Source of the DNA: Spizellomyces punctatus DAOM BR117
Taxonomy: Eukaryota > Chytridiomycota > Chytridiomycetes > Spizellomycetales > Spizellomycetaceae
Assembly (NCBI RefSeq): GCF_000182565.1
Contig: NW_015971552.1
Location: 245,353 to 309,352 of the forward strand
DNA length: 64,000 nt
Reading direction: 5' to 3'
In this document: positions 11,083-22,752 of the stretch, in pieces
Layout: each line of letters starts with the position of its first letter
Numbering within the stretch: the first letter of the stretch is position 1
The notes under the pieces: generated by a model
Database searches by the model: none
What the model was told of the DNA's origin: nothing
What the model saw: only the letters and a program-made list of their open reading frames with translations
Position numbers and translations under genes: made by a program

Positions 11083-13214
11083 ATGTCATTGAAGAACCGT
11101 GCCGGCGGTGCTGTCAGCCCGGCGATGGATGTAAATGGGTCACCAACATCTGCTGAGATACCCCTACTACCTAGAACTGGACGGCCGAGTCGCGGGCGTA
11201 CTGAAAAGACGGAAAAGAGCCAACCGCGCTGGTTGACACTAGAGTTTTTATTGTATTATGTGGTGATTGCGGTGGGGTTACCGGCATTGTTTATCTGTGC
11301 ATGGGGATTTAGCAGTGGTAGGTGGGGCATAAAAGGCGTTATGGTTTCTGGACATGAATTTGAATTTAAACGCGTTATGTCGTAACTTTAGCAAACCACA
11401 TCAATTACTACCAATATTCACGAAAACTTGGCAAAGGCTGGTTACTCGGTCGCAGAGTCGATAATAGCGATGCTCAGTATGCATCTTTCCGCAACAATAT
11501 TCCCCTCCTTTCCTACGTCCTTGTAGGCCACATTCTCCTGTCAAACGTCGTTCAACGTCAAATCCCTTCCCTCCGACCGCTATTCTCCCTCATCTTTTCC
11601 CTCATCTTCCTATCTGTCATTCATGGTAGTTCGGTCATCAAAATCCTAGTCCTTGCAGCTGTCAACTACGCGGTGGCGAAATATGTGGGAGGTCGATTGG
11701 GAGTGGCATTATCGTGGATATGGAGTTTAGGGGTGTTGTTTGCAAATAATGCGTATGATGGGTATAAATTTGCGAGTTTAAGTCAGGATTTGGCGTGGTT
11801 GGTGAGTTTTGTCTGGCTGTTCTCGCTGATTTGGTGCAATTGCTGCCGAGGGTGACTCTAATTTCTCGGTTAAGGACAAGTACAAAGGGATCAACATGCG
11901 ATGGTGGATCACGTTCAATTTCACAACTTTGAGAATGATATCGTTTGCTATGGACTATTACTGGCAGACGAACGGAGGACGTGATAAGAGCAAATACGAA
12001 GTATGCAAACAAGTAGGGATATCCAGTCGCGCTGCGGAGTGGTACTAATGACAGTCAAGCAGACACACCGGCAAACCTGCAGCGAATGTTCCTCTGCCAC
12101 CCATCCCGGTGAACAATGCTCCAAATCCCGCATCGAAACTCCTCTCTCAGCGTCATCCTACAACCTCCTCAACTACTACACCTACCTTCTCTACGTTCCC
12201 CTCTATCTCGCCGGTCCCATCATCACATTCAACGACTTTACAGCCCAACTTCGACATCCACCCAAATCGATAACAATGAAAAGCACGCTTTTGTATGCTG
12301 TTAGATGGATTTTGGTTGTCTTGTGCATGGAGTGGATTCTACACACGATTTATGTGGTCGCCATCAAGGACACCAAGGCGTGGGGTGGGTTTACGCCCTT
12401 TCAGATGAGCATGGTGGGCTATTTCAATCTCAAATTGATTTGGTTAAAGGTGGGTACCATATTTTAGAGTTTGGTGTGTGGGAGTTTGCTCACTGTTTTT
12501 ATGTACGACAGTTGCTGATTATTTGGAGATACTTTCGATTATGGGTATGTCATTTAGCTCGAGCTTTGGTAGGCGTTAGATGGGACAACTAATTACTTGC
12601 AAACAGGCCATGGCTGACCGTATTGAGACAACGGAAAATATGACACGGTGCATGAGTGACAATTACTCTGCGATTGAGTTTTGGCGGTCTTGGCATCGAT
12701 CCTTTAATCGGTGGCTTGTCCGGTAAGCGCATGCATTGCCAGATTTTGGGGTCCAAGCACAGTGCTAATACCATTTTGGGACAGTTATGTTTATATTCCC
12801 TTGGGCGGCCAACGCTACTATGCCCTCAACATCTTCCCCACCTTCACCTTTGTGGCGGTCTGGCACGACATTTCACTCAAACTCTTGACTTGGGGTTGGC
12901 TCGTCGCCATCTTTATCCTCCCCGAACTCGCTCTCCGCAAATCCTTTGCCACACCGCAATTCAGAGCAAAACTCGGCGGCTGGTACCGCATGCTCAAAGG
13001 CATTGCAGCCGTCTTGAACATTTGGCTGATGATGATTGCGAATCTGGTCGGCTTTGCTGTGGGAGTAGATGGCGTACGCGAAATGATGCGTCAAATTATT
13101 TTTGGAGAGGGTGGGACTGTGTTTTTGGTGTGCTCTTTTGTAGCTGTTTTTGCTGCTGTACAACTTATGTTTGAGTTGAGGGAGGAGGAGAAGAGACGGG
13201 GGTGGAAGAAGTAA
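11083..13214 (+). CDS. GUP1: Gup1/HHAT-like MBOAT acyltransferase
   Basis: Membrane-bound O-acyltransferase, related to yeast Gup1, which remodels GPI-anchor lipids in the ER. Model of 579 aa, seven exons: 11083-11317, 11392-11801, 11875-12000, 12060-12449, 12512-12544 (33 nt), 12607-12722, 12785-13214; all phases close. Landmarks are the juxtamembrane LEFLLYYVVIAVGLPALF, LGKGWLLGRRVDNSDAQY, the many membrane helices of exon 2, YVPLYLAGPIITFNDF, the conserved FWRSWHRSFNRW segment in exon 6 and FVAVWHDI in exon 7 with the putative active-site His. The length is typical of Gup1 (about 560 aa). The start could also be the Met at 11125. It lies head-to-head with the unknown membrane-protein gene upstream. 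Confidence 0.93.
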
Positions 13215-13752
13215 GAGAGAGATCTTGGGTCTGGCAGATACCCCCCCCCCCATAGATAGGTCTTTGTATGTGTATGCAAATTACCACACAAGTACAATAT
13301 CTATATTCATGCTCAGAGGACTAGAGTGATTTAGAATACGAACCATGGTTTTCCACCGCCTGGTCATCATACCTGCGGATCTGTACCAGCGATCTGGAAC
13401 CCCTGTCACATTACAAGCTTTTTGACAATTTTCAAGTTGCAGGGTTATTCCAGGCTTTTGAAGATTACGTCTTGAGGATTTGAAGCCACGATCATTTTTC
13501 GAATTACTTTGCAGCGGAGATCAGATCGCGCTTAACGTCAGCAGCGCGTCCCAACTGTCGGATTTTTTCAGGATGCGAGCTTTTGTTTTCAAACAATAGG
13601 TTGTTTTTCCCATGATTGCGCATCCGTAAACAATCCGTCTAGATCATACGCCTCACACAAGTGTTGGCGTGGTGGGTGTTGGATCGTTTTGCAAGGCGGG
13701 TTTGTAGCATTCCAGTACGCAAAGCACCTTACATTGCATCAAAAAAAAAACA
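13215..13752. other. Intergenic region with C11 homopolymer
   Basis: Between GUP1 and the following hypothetical gene, both +. A run of eleven C at 13241-13251 is the only obvious feature. Confidence 0.6.
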
Positions 13753-14373
13753 ATGTCAGACGGATCACGCAATCCATATCCACAGCGACCAAAACTTCCC
13801 AACCTCAATGTCAGCTCAACACCCTCCAGCGTGCCAACCACGCCCACCTATACTATCCAAACCGACAAACCCACCCCACTCGTTGATTCCGCTATAGATC
13901 CGTATACCCCACGCACGGCCCAATCGTTCAGTTTCCCCCTCCCAGATACACCAAGTACAAAACGCAGTTCAGTACAATACAGCTACGGTAACTCCCGTCG
14001 TCACACTCTGTTGGCTCGTGTACGTCCCCAAGCGACTCCCACCCCGCATTCGCAAACCATACTCGAGTTTCCCACACATCATGACAGACAAACCCTACAC
14101 ACTCTCCTCACAAAACTACCGACCCTTCATCGTGTATCCGATACATCCTATAAAGCAACATACACTCCGCCGCCTTTATGTGAATCACCACTTTCCGCAC
14201 GTACACCAGAGGAGGCAATGGATATGGTCGTCGCAGGGTTTGGCGCAGAGGAGGGATACGGATTTGTAGTGGATCTTGCTACCGAAGGGACGGTGCGATG
14301 TGTGGAGGAAGGGGTTTGGGCTGTGCCCTTTGAAGACGGTGTTAAAAGTGTACTGGGAAATGTCGTAGAGTGA
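13753..14373 (+). CDS. Hypothetical Pro/Thr-rich protein (206 aa)
   Basis: Single-exon frame. Residues 1-150 are Pro/Thr/Ser-rich and look disordered, with repeated phosphosite-like TP and SP dipeptides (STPSSVPTTPTYT, DPYTPRT, LPDTPSTKR). The last 60 residues look more folded and acidic (RTPEEAMDMVVAGFGAEE, then GYGFVVDLATEG). I recognise no family. The density of S/TP sites would suit a cell-cycle-regulated adaptor, but that is speculation. The start is the first ATG in frame, preceded by a short A run. Confidence 0.5.
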   Translation: MSDGSRNPYPQRPKLPNLNVSSTPSSVPTTPTYTIQTDKPTPLVDSAIDPYTPRTAQSFSFPLPDTPSTKRSSVQYSYGNSRRHTLLARVRPQATPTPHSQTILEFPTHHDRQTLHTLLTKLPTLHRVSDTSYKATYTPPPLCESPLSARTPEEAMDMVVAGFGAEEGYGFVVDLATEGTVRCVEEGVWAVPFEDGVKSVLGNVVE

Positions 14374-15311
14374 AAATAGAAGGGATGTCAAGGATGCGTT
14401 TGTGTTTAATTATTTGTATTTTTTACAATACATCTTTGGTAGAGGAGTGTATATCCCTTATTTTTGTTACATACCCTATCCTTTCAACCAGAATTCCAAC
14501 AGAAGACGTTCCTGTGAACTTATGCCGCATTGATTACAGGAATTCTCTCAAACAACATCCTTTAGGCGCAAATATATATATATATGTACAAGGCTTGCTG
14601 TCTAGTGTGAGGTCTGATGTTGACTGGATGGTCGACTCACGTTCAAAGCCCTGTGTATTGCTGATGACAATACATTGCCATGGTATATTAGCTAATAATG
14701 CAATCCTCACCAATTATCTGCATCGGATGGATAATACTTGGGTAAAAGTGGGCTGTGTTGTATGCATGTTCAGGTTCTCTGGGATCCAGAAGGCTGTGAT
14801 ACCTTGTTCTCAAGTTAGAATTTGGGTAACCTAATATGGGTAACCTGTCAGGACTTTTTGAACCCGTCCACACACATGGAATACAGCATGACTGTTCAAT
14901 ACTAAAAATCTTATCTGTTCTTACTCTCTTTTGAGTCTCTCCGTTCCTGTGATACATGCGTTTCTCTATATAGCTTGTATAGATTACAAATGACGATGTT
15001 ATCCCAGTTCTAGATATCATATTGAGGCGTGGAAACACACCAGAATATCAGTTGAGATATATCTGTTGATACGTGAGGGCAAGATAGACTTGTCATAAAT
15101 CCACACTGATTTATCAACACCTATCTGCAATTGGAGTCCGCAGGGAGAGCAGGTACACACTGCCGGCTGCCTCGAGACTCGCCATAATATGCAAGGACGA
15201 GTCTAGCAATCATTTCACACCAATGGCCGGTTATGGCGCGCTAGGTCACAATTTGTTGAAATCTCGTCTTGTATCGCTTGTGGAGCACCACTCGAGGATG
15301 GTAGGTCCCGA
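14374..15311. other. 938-bp convergent region without a gene
   Basis: Open frames here are short and have no recognisable content. Visible features are a TA dinucleotide run at about 14574-14585 and a nine-base direct repeat GGGTAACCT at 14824 and 14838. The stretch lies between the stop codons of a + and a - gene. Confidence 0.6.
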
Positions 15312-16235
15312 TCAGCCCACTCTTTCAGACGCATTACATGTACTGCACAAAATAACCAGTCCAGTATCATTGTCGAAGGTAAAGTCAGGCGTGCCAGGAC
15401 AGAGTTGCCTGAGCAGAGGGCCTATGATGAGAGCCAGGTGATTTGTCACAATACAGGAAATTGGACTTACTCGTGATTGGAGGAAAGTTGTCGTATTTGG
15501 CGTTTAAGAGTCTCCACTGAGAACGGAGATCCAGTGCGAGGATCTACTCGCAGGTTACAGGAAGAGCAGACTATTTGGTTTCCGGCTATAGTCATCACTC
15601 CCTGCCGGCAGACAATGCACGTATCTGAAGAATCTGGGGCCCCATAACCTGGTATATCATCATCCATCATAATCATATCAATGTCTTCCTCTTGATTTAA
15701 CGAGCTCTCGTACACCGCAAGGATCTGATCATCCCACGTCTCAGGTCCCTCCTCATACCCTGCCGTCTCAAGTGCTAGTTCCCGCAAGATCTCTTCCTCG
15801 AAAACCAAAGGAATAGATCCTTGTGCATTAGCTTCTGTTCGAAACTGTTGCCACTGACTGGAAATGAAAGAACGGGCCCACTGAAAAAGGGCGAAGAATG
15901 GTATCTCAAGCAGATATCGTTTGAATGTTCAGAGGTGCAGTTTCTACCTGTTGCTCAACAATTTCATCCCAGTTCTCATTCACCTGGACCTTTGGACCAT
16001 CTTTCAGTGGACTACTGGCAATATTCCCAAACCTCCTCCGCCGAACTTCTGCATCGCGAGACTCTTTTACTCTGCTTAAACATTGGAGCCTGAAACGTTC
16101 ACGCCATGTCGGTGTACTAGGTGATGAGGGGGATCCAGTGCGTTCGGACCGTTCAGACGGTGAGAGAGGGGAGGATATATGTGGTGCGTAGGGTCGCTTG
16201 ACAGGTGTTCTTGCCGGACATTGCGTATGTGCCAT
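15312..16235 (-). CDS. RPAIN: RPA-interacting protein (RPAIN-like), nuclear importer of RPA
   Basis: RPAIN proteins bind replication protein A and carry it into the nucleus. Model of 255 aa, three exons: 16235-15948, 15853-15471 and 15408-15312; phases close. The N-terminal region has the family helix (TWRERFRLQCLSRVKESRDAEV, about residues 42-63). The middle is acidic. The C-terminal zinc finger is assembled from CIVCRQGVMTIAG..IVCSSCNLRV in exon 2 and HEQLCPGTPDF..LVILCSTCNA in exon 3. The third exon is essential: exon 2 alone ends at an apparent stop that overlaps a strong GTAAGT donor, and continuing across the intron restores the last zinc-binding Cys pair. The start could also be 15 bp upstream at 16250. 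Confidence 0.88.
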
Positions 16236-16454
16236 TGGGTCTAGTCGCAATTAGTGAATGAAGTGGGGCGAAATCCTTTCCTTGTCCGAAATCACGTTAC
16301 TGTACTGTACGTAAGCAATAGGTCACGTGGCTTTTGGAATTGCCAAGAGGCCGTCTTACTATTGGAATATTTATTTTCTAAAACACAATTCTACAAAATA
16401 ATAGTAATCAAAAGAATGGTCATCTTAAGCAATCAATGGACGCTTAATATGCAG
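16236..16454. promoter_or_regulatory. Promoter region of the RPAIN-like gene with E-box
   Basis: A 219-bp spacer between the RPAIN start codon and the GPCR stop codon, both - strand. CACGTG is present at 16324-16329. Confidence 0.4.
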
Positions 16455-17901
16455 TTATTTGCCGGGTGGTGATAGGCCTATCCAAGCCGGGGGAATTTTT
16501 AACTGTTCGCAGAGCGCACGACCAAAGAGCTTGTTATCGTGAACCAGGAGGAACGGCTGAATGACGGCACCCACTATAACCATCGTGTGGCCAAAAAAAT
16601 CCATAACGTACGGGCAAGCCTTTCCAGATATTGCCTCTGAAATGTCGAACATTATGATTATTCCACTGCGGATTCCAAACGGTACAACTAGTCTTACCGT
16701 ATGCAAACATTGTTGCATGAATGCACCATCCAAACATGAACAGCCCGACAATACGGACGGAACGCCGAAGAACTTCTCTCTCCAAGCGCTGGGTTTTTTG
16801 CTTTCTTGTCATGCTTTTCTTTGTAAAGGACACCCGTTTGCTGCGAGCACCTTGGCTATTCTCCTCTGCCTGGTCATCAAGGTCCCCGTTTCCAAAAAAA
16901 CTCAATGAGAATTTGATATTCTCCCTAAGTCGCGCCCAAAATCCCCCACCACCGTCCGCCGCAGGCACCATTTGTTCATGTTGCGATTGATCAATCGTAC
17001 TGTTTCCATTTGAAGACATCATCAGTTCAGTCTTAATCATTCCGCTCAGCTCATTAACTTGTGATCGAACGACTAGGAAAGTTTTCCCGTAGAATACAAC
17101 CGTCAGCACCATTGTCGAACTCAACATGATGATGCAGAAAATGGTATGAGCTAGAGCCAGGGGTTCGCGGGTATACCATGCCCCAGAGCAAGCGATCTGG
17201 GCTGGCCGCAAGACGAATCGTCCAGTAAGCCAAGGGTATGTCCCGATGAACAAACCAGGTACCCATGTCATCATTGCCATTACGATCATGATCGGGACGG
17301 TCACTTGTCTTTGCTATAAAAATAGATTTTCAGGAATTTGATCGCAAGACCCCAATCCCCATTATTTTGCCAGCAACTAACCTTAACAATGACCAGATAT
17401 CTCTCGATGCTGATAGTGAAAGTTGACATCCCCGCCTCAGATCCAAACCCCAACCCACTCCACCCTTCGAACGCGCAAAAGTTGGCCGAGGCAAACTCCC
17501 CGTGTATCGAATTGTAGATGGTTATGGGCGCAGAAAATCTTAAAACAGCGACAATATTGAAATAGCCAGGAAATAAGATAATAGCCAGGGATACAGAGCA
17601 TAATTTTGGTACTCACCCGCCAAAAAGCATGTTCGCAATAACCATCCCGAAAATAACCACCATGTTTGAAGGCGTCCATAGTCGGCGATCGCGACAAAAC
17701 ACATACAGTATGACAAAGTTGAAAAGGAAACAAAGTGCTAACAAAATCCCAACCTTTCAGTTTCGAGACGAAGGCAAATGAGTCACAACTACCGACCCCA
17801 CACAAAATACTTTTTTACTATTCTCTTACAAGCATGCTAAGAATTTGCGTCGATCTCGACGTAGGCACAGGAAAGTCCTGGCTTTCAATTCCGGTGTACA
17901 T
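16455..17901 (-). CDS. Class A (rhodopsin-like) seven-helix G-protein-coupled receptor
   Basis: Plasma-membrane receptor predicted to couple to heterotrimeric G proteins. Model of 387 aa, five exons: 17901-17830, 17753-17617, 17538-17382, 17313-16698, 16636-16455; every phase closes. Visible class A features: a TM1-loop-TM2 block with RRLWTPSN (residues 47-54); C91 before TM3 and C164 in the second extracellular loop as a likely disulfide pair; ERY at 115-117 ending TM3; W139 in TM4; a long basic third intracellular loop (about 205-300); FGWCIH in TM6; and QPFLL followed by DNKLF at the place of NPxxY and the post-TM7 helix. The TM7 core has no Lys, so retinal binding as in visual opsins is not supported. 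The 24-residue N-terminus carries no signal peptide. Class A receptors are rare in fungi. The ligand is unknown. Confidence 0.88.
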
Positions 17902-18540
17902 CTTTGATATCAGAAAAATGTAGTTGGATTTGGATATGCCGTGGGGACAGAACGGGTCAGACACAGACTCTTTAAAATGTTCCTCATGTCTATTATAAAC
18001 CACCCAGGATTAAGTTGGCTTTGTCAATGGTTACTATTCTGTGAGGGTAACCGATCCTCGGACAATAGGGAACCGAAATCAGGACTCGTGGCATCTGCAA
18101 GCAAAAAAGGAGCATGTGGGCAAATGTTGACTCTAAAATTTCCGTTTACGGAAGATGCGTGAAATATTTATGAGGGTTATCCCTTGGATGCGAATGAGAT
18201 CCTAGCCAAATATTCCTCTATTTAGAATAAGGTGCAGGTTAAATACACTAAGGCAAACCTTATACAAAGGTTTATCCTTAAGAGTATTTATCCCTTAACC
18301 CACCTATCCAGTGGTGCATGTGATCCCAGCAACTCCCGCCCAAGGCATACGACCCTGTTGCTCTCTCCGGGGTTTCAGGCACTGCGATGGAATCCAACTT
18401 TCGATAACATTCATAATCTTTGTTGAAACCACTTCCCTTGTGGTAACTAGTTCACATGCAAAGGATAGGGGTATATTCAACAAGGATCAAAAACAGCATT
18501 TGGCCGTATTGTGTATATAACAAAAGAAACAATCTTCCAT
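17902..18540. other. 639-bp intergenic region, GPCR promoter and phosphatase 3' end
   Basis: Upstream of the GPCR start codon and downstream of the Nem1-like stop codon. No gene is visible; several partial TTATCCC and AAATATT repeats occur between 18165 and 18305 without forming a clear unit. Confidence 0.5.
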
Positions 18541-19854
18541 TTACTTCATTGATAGCACATGCCTCACGTCGTCGACATATCGCAAGGCATCCAAAAAAAG
18601 TAGCATATCCAGCAACGCTTCGTCCCGCGGGTCGCTTATCCAGCCCTCTATTGGTATTCCATTGTCTGGAAAGAGTCACAACAGCGGACGAGATCAGGAG
18701 CGAGATCAATAGCATGTGCATAACGTCGTACGAGATCTCACCTTCATTGTCTTGGTAGGATATCGGAGAATTATCCACTAAACAAACCTGCGACAAGTCG
18801 GGTTCGACGATTGCGAGGTTCTTAATGTAAGTTCCATTGGAGTGTCGGCAGGCCTTGACCCCGTAGACAAGTCAGCTAGGAATGAAAGGACTATGCCAAA
18901 GCATTCGATACTCACCTGTCTGAAAAGACGCTGGGAGACCATATTCCGCCGTGGGTCTAACCAGTCAATAACCGGATCGGCATATTCGGGCATCGACGCC
19001 GTAAATATAACGACATTATACCATTCGCTGACCTTGGAAATGGAGCACAAGATTATGAAGATCAGTAATTGCTCAATAGAATGAGAGCCGTATCAGTACA
19101 TAAAAGCCACCTTCTGGAGAAAAAAATCGCAAAACGGTCTCTTGAATACATAATATAAACACACATGACGGTCAACCGTGACCTCGACTACGTGATCATA
19201 GTTGCGTGAGTGTCGAGATGTCGAGTGAATAAGAGTCTCGTCCAGATCTAGCACTAGAGTTTTCTTTCTACAAGGTATGGAGGGAGTTCTGCGAAGGGTA
19301 TTTTGTGTAGCAGACCTCTTCACTGGTGGCGTTTTAGACGCTCGAGGTCCACGTAAATGTCCTAGTTGACGAGGATGTTGGACATCGCTGGCATTGGAGT
19401 CCGAGTCGGTAATTGAGTCTGATTCGGACGAGGAGGAAGATGAAGAGGATACGCCACTTCCTGAGGAACCACTTCCCTGCTTTTCCTTCAGACGCCGAGA
19501 CCTTCTCGGTGAAGGGCTCCCTGTCGCCAGCTTTCCTTTTGACACTTTCCCCCCACGGCGTTTCGCACTAGCAGCCTCACTCGTACTCCCAAGTCGCACC
19601 CTCCCAGCTTGCAAGCGCTGCCTCCAACTTGAAACTGGCAACAAACCGATGAAAATCCTCAATATCCATTGTATACTCCATGTGAGATATGACCAAAGGG
19701 TTTCCGCTGCTTGGGTTAGGATTGGCTCCGTAGCATCCTCGCTCGGAACAAGTGACACACCAGCTTTGACCATGGTATAGCTCATGGCAGAGTGCAGAGG
19801 GGAAAGGTTTGGAGCCCAAAGGTGGTGGACTTCTATCGTACTGCGCAAAGCCAC
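18541..19854 (-). CDS. NEM1: Nem1/CTDNEP1 (Dullard)-like protein phosphatase
   Basis: HAD-family Ser/Thr phosphatase of the FCP1/SCP group. In yeast and animals Nem1/CTDNEP1 dephosphorylates lipin at the nuclear envelope/ER and so controls triglyceride versus phospholipid synthesis. Model of 365 aa, four exons: 19854-19111, 19032-18916, 18853-18742, 18665-18541; phases close. An N-terminal hydrophobic segment (about residues 50-75, [22 protein letters not shown]) is the likely membrane anchor. A Ser/Lys-rich linker follows, then the catalytic DLDETLIHS with D203 and D205, [21 protein letters not shown], the [12 protein letters not shown] segment and the family C-terminus [20 protein letters not shown]. 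The order of anchor, linker and phosphatase domain fits Nem1/CTDNEP1 better than soluble SCP phosphatases. Confidence 0.9.
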
Positions 19855-20334
19855 TCTAGTCAGTGTAAGGTTCGGGAAGCATAGAGGAATATGCAGCTAA
19901 CAGCATTAACTGAACAATTCCCACCTACGTTCTTAAACCAATTTTAGAACATTGTGTGATCCGGCGGGGAGATGGGAACACTGTGTATGGAGAGTAATAA
20001 TATTGAGCAGGTGCGAACCAGCGGACGAGTCACTGGCCACGTACGCCTCCCTCTTGAGGCTAGTATGAGGCTCAGGACTCGGATGTCGTATATCCAAAAG
20101 TTAACGTAAAGTGTTATGCTGCTCGCAGACCTACGGTTCAAAAGGTCATCCTCCTTTTCATAGACTTTTTCAATGATCCGGACTCAAACTCTTCTTTAAT
20201 GTTAATGTTTTGAATAGTCTCTGGTCGCTGCTGTCGAAGAGCTTGGGGATATACACGTGACATGCGTGACATGACATCCAATGCAACTCTTTGAGATGCA
20301 ACTGAACTTGTGCTAACTTAAGAGAATCGAACTC
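19855..20334. promoter_or_regulatory. Divergent promoter region, NEM1-like (-) / PPR gene (+)
   Basis: A 480-bp spacer between opposite start codons with an E-box core CACGTG at 20254-20259, about 75 bp before the PPR start. No gene is seen inside. Confidence 0.45.
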
Positions 20335-22573
20335 ATGCCGCCAACAGCATTTCGAGTGTGCAGAACGTGCGCTCTACAGCATTATGGTCAAAGCCGGACA
20401 TTCTTCTCCTTCGCAAAGGTCTTCCGCTCCTCAACACCACCTCCTGCTAAAGATAGTCCAAATGTTCCGGTCCCGCATACGCCTTTCACCAGGCTACAAA
20501 ATGAAGACGAACAAGAGCTGTACGATGATCTAACGGACAGGTTTTTGGAAAAGCTGAGGATGACGGACAATGCCGAGGAAGCATGGGAAGACTACTCAAA
20601 ACTGGTTGAAAGCACATTGGAGAAGGTCAGCTATGGTTCTCTTAATGTCTTCATGCGGAGGGCGATCTCCAGGGCGGCACTGTCTCACCTCACAAATCTA
20701 GTTCAACCTCTCGATCCTCTCTCACCACCGGCTCTTCAAAATGCTGCAGCTAACACCTGCGCCTAGGAGTGATTCTAAAGCACACGTCATGTCAAGCATC
20801 GTCAAAAAGCTGGCGTGGTCTGCCAAGTCAGAGGAGTATGAGCGGTTGATTCAAATTCATGACAAGCAGGTACATTGAATAGTGCATTCAACTGTTCTAA
20901 TCCCAAGAATCGAAAGTGACAAACACTACAATCTGTAGAATGATGTATCGAAAATCATCTCTCTGATAAATGAGATGCGACGAAATGGTATTCGTCCTAC
21001 CATTCGTGCGTACAATCACCTCATTCGGGTTTACATTCGTAACAACAACTTGAAGGCTGCTATGAGCATTTTTGAAAAACTTCGAAATACGAGCGAAACG
21101 GATGAATCCGCAGATCCGCATCTGAAACCCGACGTATATACTTACTCCTCGCTTATTCGTGGACATTTGGAAAACTCAAATCATTCCGCCGCGGATCGAT
21201 TATTTGGAGAAATGCGAGCATTGGGTATCGGCCCTAACCTTGCCCTATTCAATGCGCTGATGTTGAGTTATCTTCGGCGAGGGCGAAACGGAGCGGCTCT
21301 ACGTCTCTTTGATGAGCTACGCAAAACAGAAAGCTTGGCACCTAACATTGTCAGCTATCGATTGCGCGTTGCAGCGTACGTGAATAGTGGAAATACGGTC
21401 GCGGCTCGCAGGGTGTTAGATGAGATGATATCGGGCAAAGATCCCCTTGTGCCTCTGCCAGACTATGCGATATGGAAGATGGTGATTAAGGCGTACGCAG
21501 GCACTGAGAATTTGGCGATGGCCTTGGAACTGTTACAATTAATGCAGGAGAGATCTAGAAGATTGTCCAATGAGGAAGACACAACTGTGGTAGCACCGAA
21601 CGCCAGTATATTCTCAACAGTAATTGCTCTATGCTGCCGACAAGGCGAGATTGCAGACGCACAAAGGTTGTACGATGACATGCTACGCGAAGGAATGCGA
21701 CCAACGCCCGCGATATGGAACACCATGATCGCCGCACTTGCTAGACACGGAGACGCGGTGTCAGCTAGGCGACTGTACAGCGCAGCACGGGAGAGCCAGG
21801 CGACCCTGAACGTTGATACTCTGGCAGAGCTTGTTCGAGCTTACCTCGCTAAAGGGCAATACAGTGCGGCAATAGAGATTGGGGTAGATGTAACCAAATT
21901 GGACGCGGCGGTGACAGCGGAAGCGATATCTCTTATTACCGAAAAGGTAGTTTGTCCTGTCGTGGAGGCACTGAGTTCTGATGGTCGTCATCTCGACCAA
22001 GCAACTACGCTGGTGCATGCTGTGATACGACAAGCGCAACACTATGGAGCACCATTGCCTTCATTGTCCCGACTGTATTGTGCTTTGATGGACGGGTATG
22101 CAAAAGGTCCGAAAGGGTGGGAAAGGACTATCTTTTTGTTTCGTGAATACTTGGGACGCGGTGGTGAGAGAGAAGGGCCAATTTCTGATCTATTGATCAG
22201 ACTGGCCAGTAAATTGCTGGCCCACCCTGCGAAGATCATTTTGGAAATGGTGGCGTCGAAGGAATTATGCCCGACTGTATCTGGATGGATTCAGACTGTC
22301 GACGCGCTGTTGGATAGTGAGCGACAAGACGAACTCAGGGCATTGTTAAGTGGATTGAAAGGACGGGATGAGGCGACGGCGAGATTGGGTTACGTAGTAC
22401 TAGACATGGTTCTGGATAGGATTGATACCAGACACGATCAAACGGTTGCGAATACAGTTGACGGCGATGAAACGAAGAAGGAACACATGTATGCGTCCCC
22501 TGGGTTGGGGGAGGAGGAGATTGAGCAGATTTTGGCGCTTATCGCGAGACGATTAGCTCCTACTAGTTGTTAA
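20335..22573 (+). CDS. Pentatricopeptide-repeat (PPR) protein, probably mitochondrial
   Basis: RNA-binding helical-repeat protein expected to act in organelle RNA processing or translation. Model of 697 aa, exons 20335-20625, 20702-20869 and 20939-22573. The N-terminus is basic and lacks acidic residues for about 35 positions, consistent with a mitochondrial presequence. Exon 3 carries consecutive PPR-like units, for example RPTIRAYNHLIRVYIRNNNL, KPDVYTYSSLIRGHLEN, GPNLALFNALMLSYLRRG, APNIVSYRLRVAAYVNSGN, and later RPTPAIWNTMIAALARHGD. The first intron (20626-20701) was chosen because it restores frame with conserved-looking sequence; its donor is GTCAGC, and a shorter alternative intron is possible there. 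The exact RNA target cannot be told from sequence. Confidence 0.85.
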
Positions 22574-22752
22574 AACCAATGTAATGTACACTTCATGTCG
22601 AACATATTTACACTTAAAGTAGGACGATGGCTCTCTAAAGTCAGCATGCTTCGTTACCGAGCATTTCAAATTCCGACGAAGCGACCAGGTCTCCACGTCT
22701 TCAGTATGGTCATTAGTATACCAACCACGGAATCCATGCGTATCGAAAGGGC

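Noticed and set aside
14822-14850. GGGTAACCT direct repeat as a regulatory array
   Set aside because: Only two copies, nine bases each, in a gene-free region; chance occurrence is likely.
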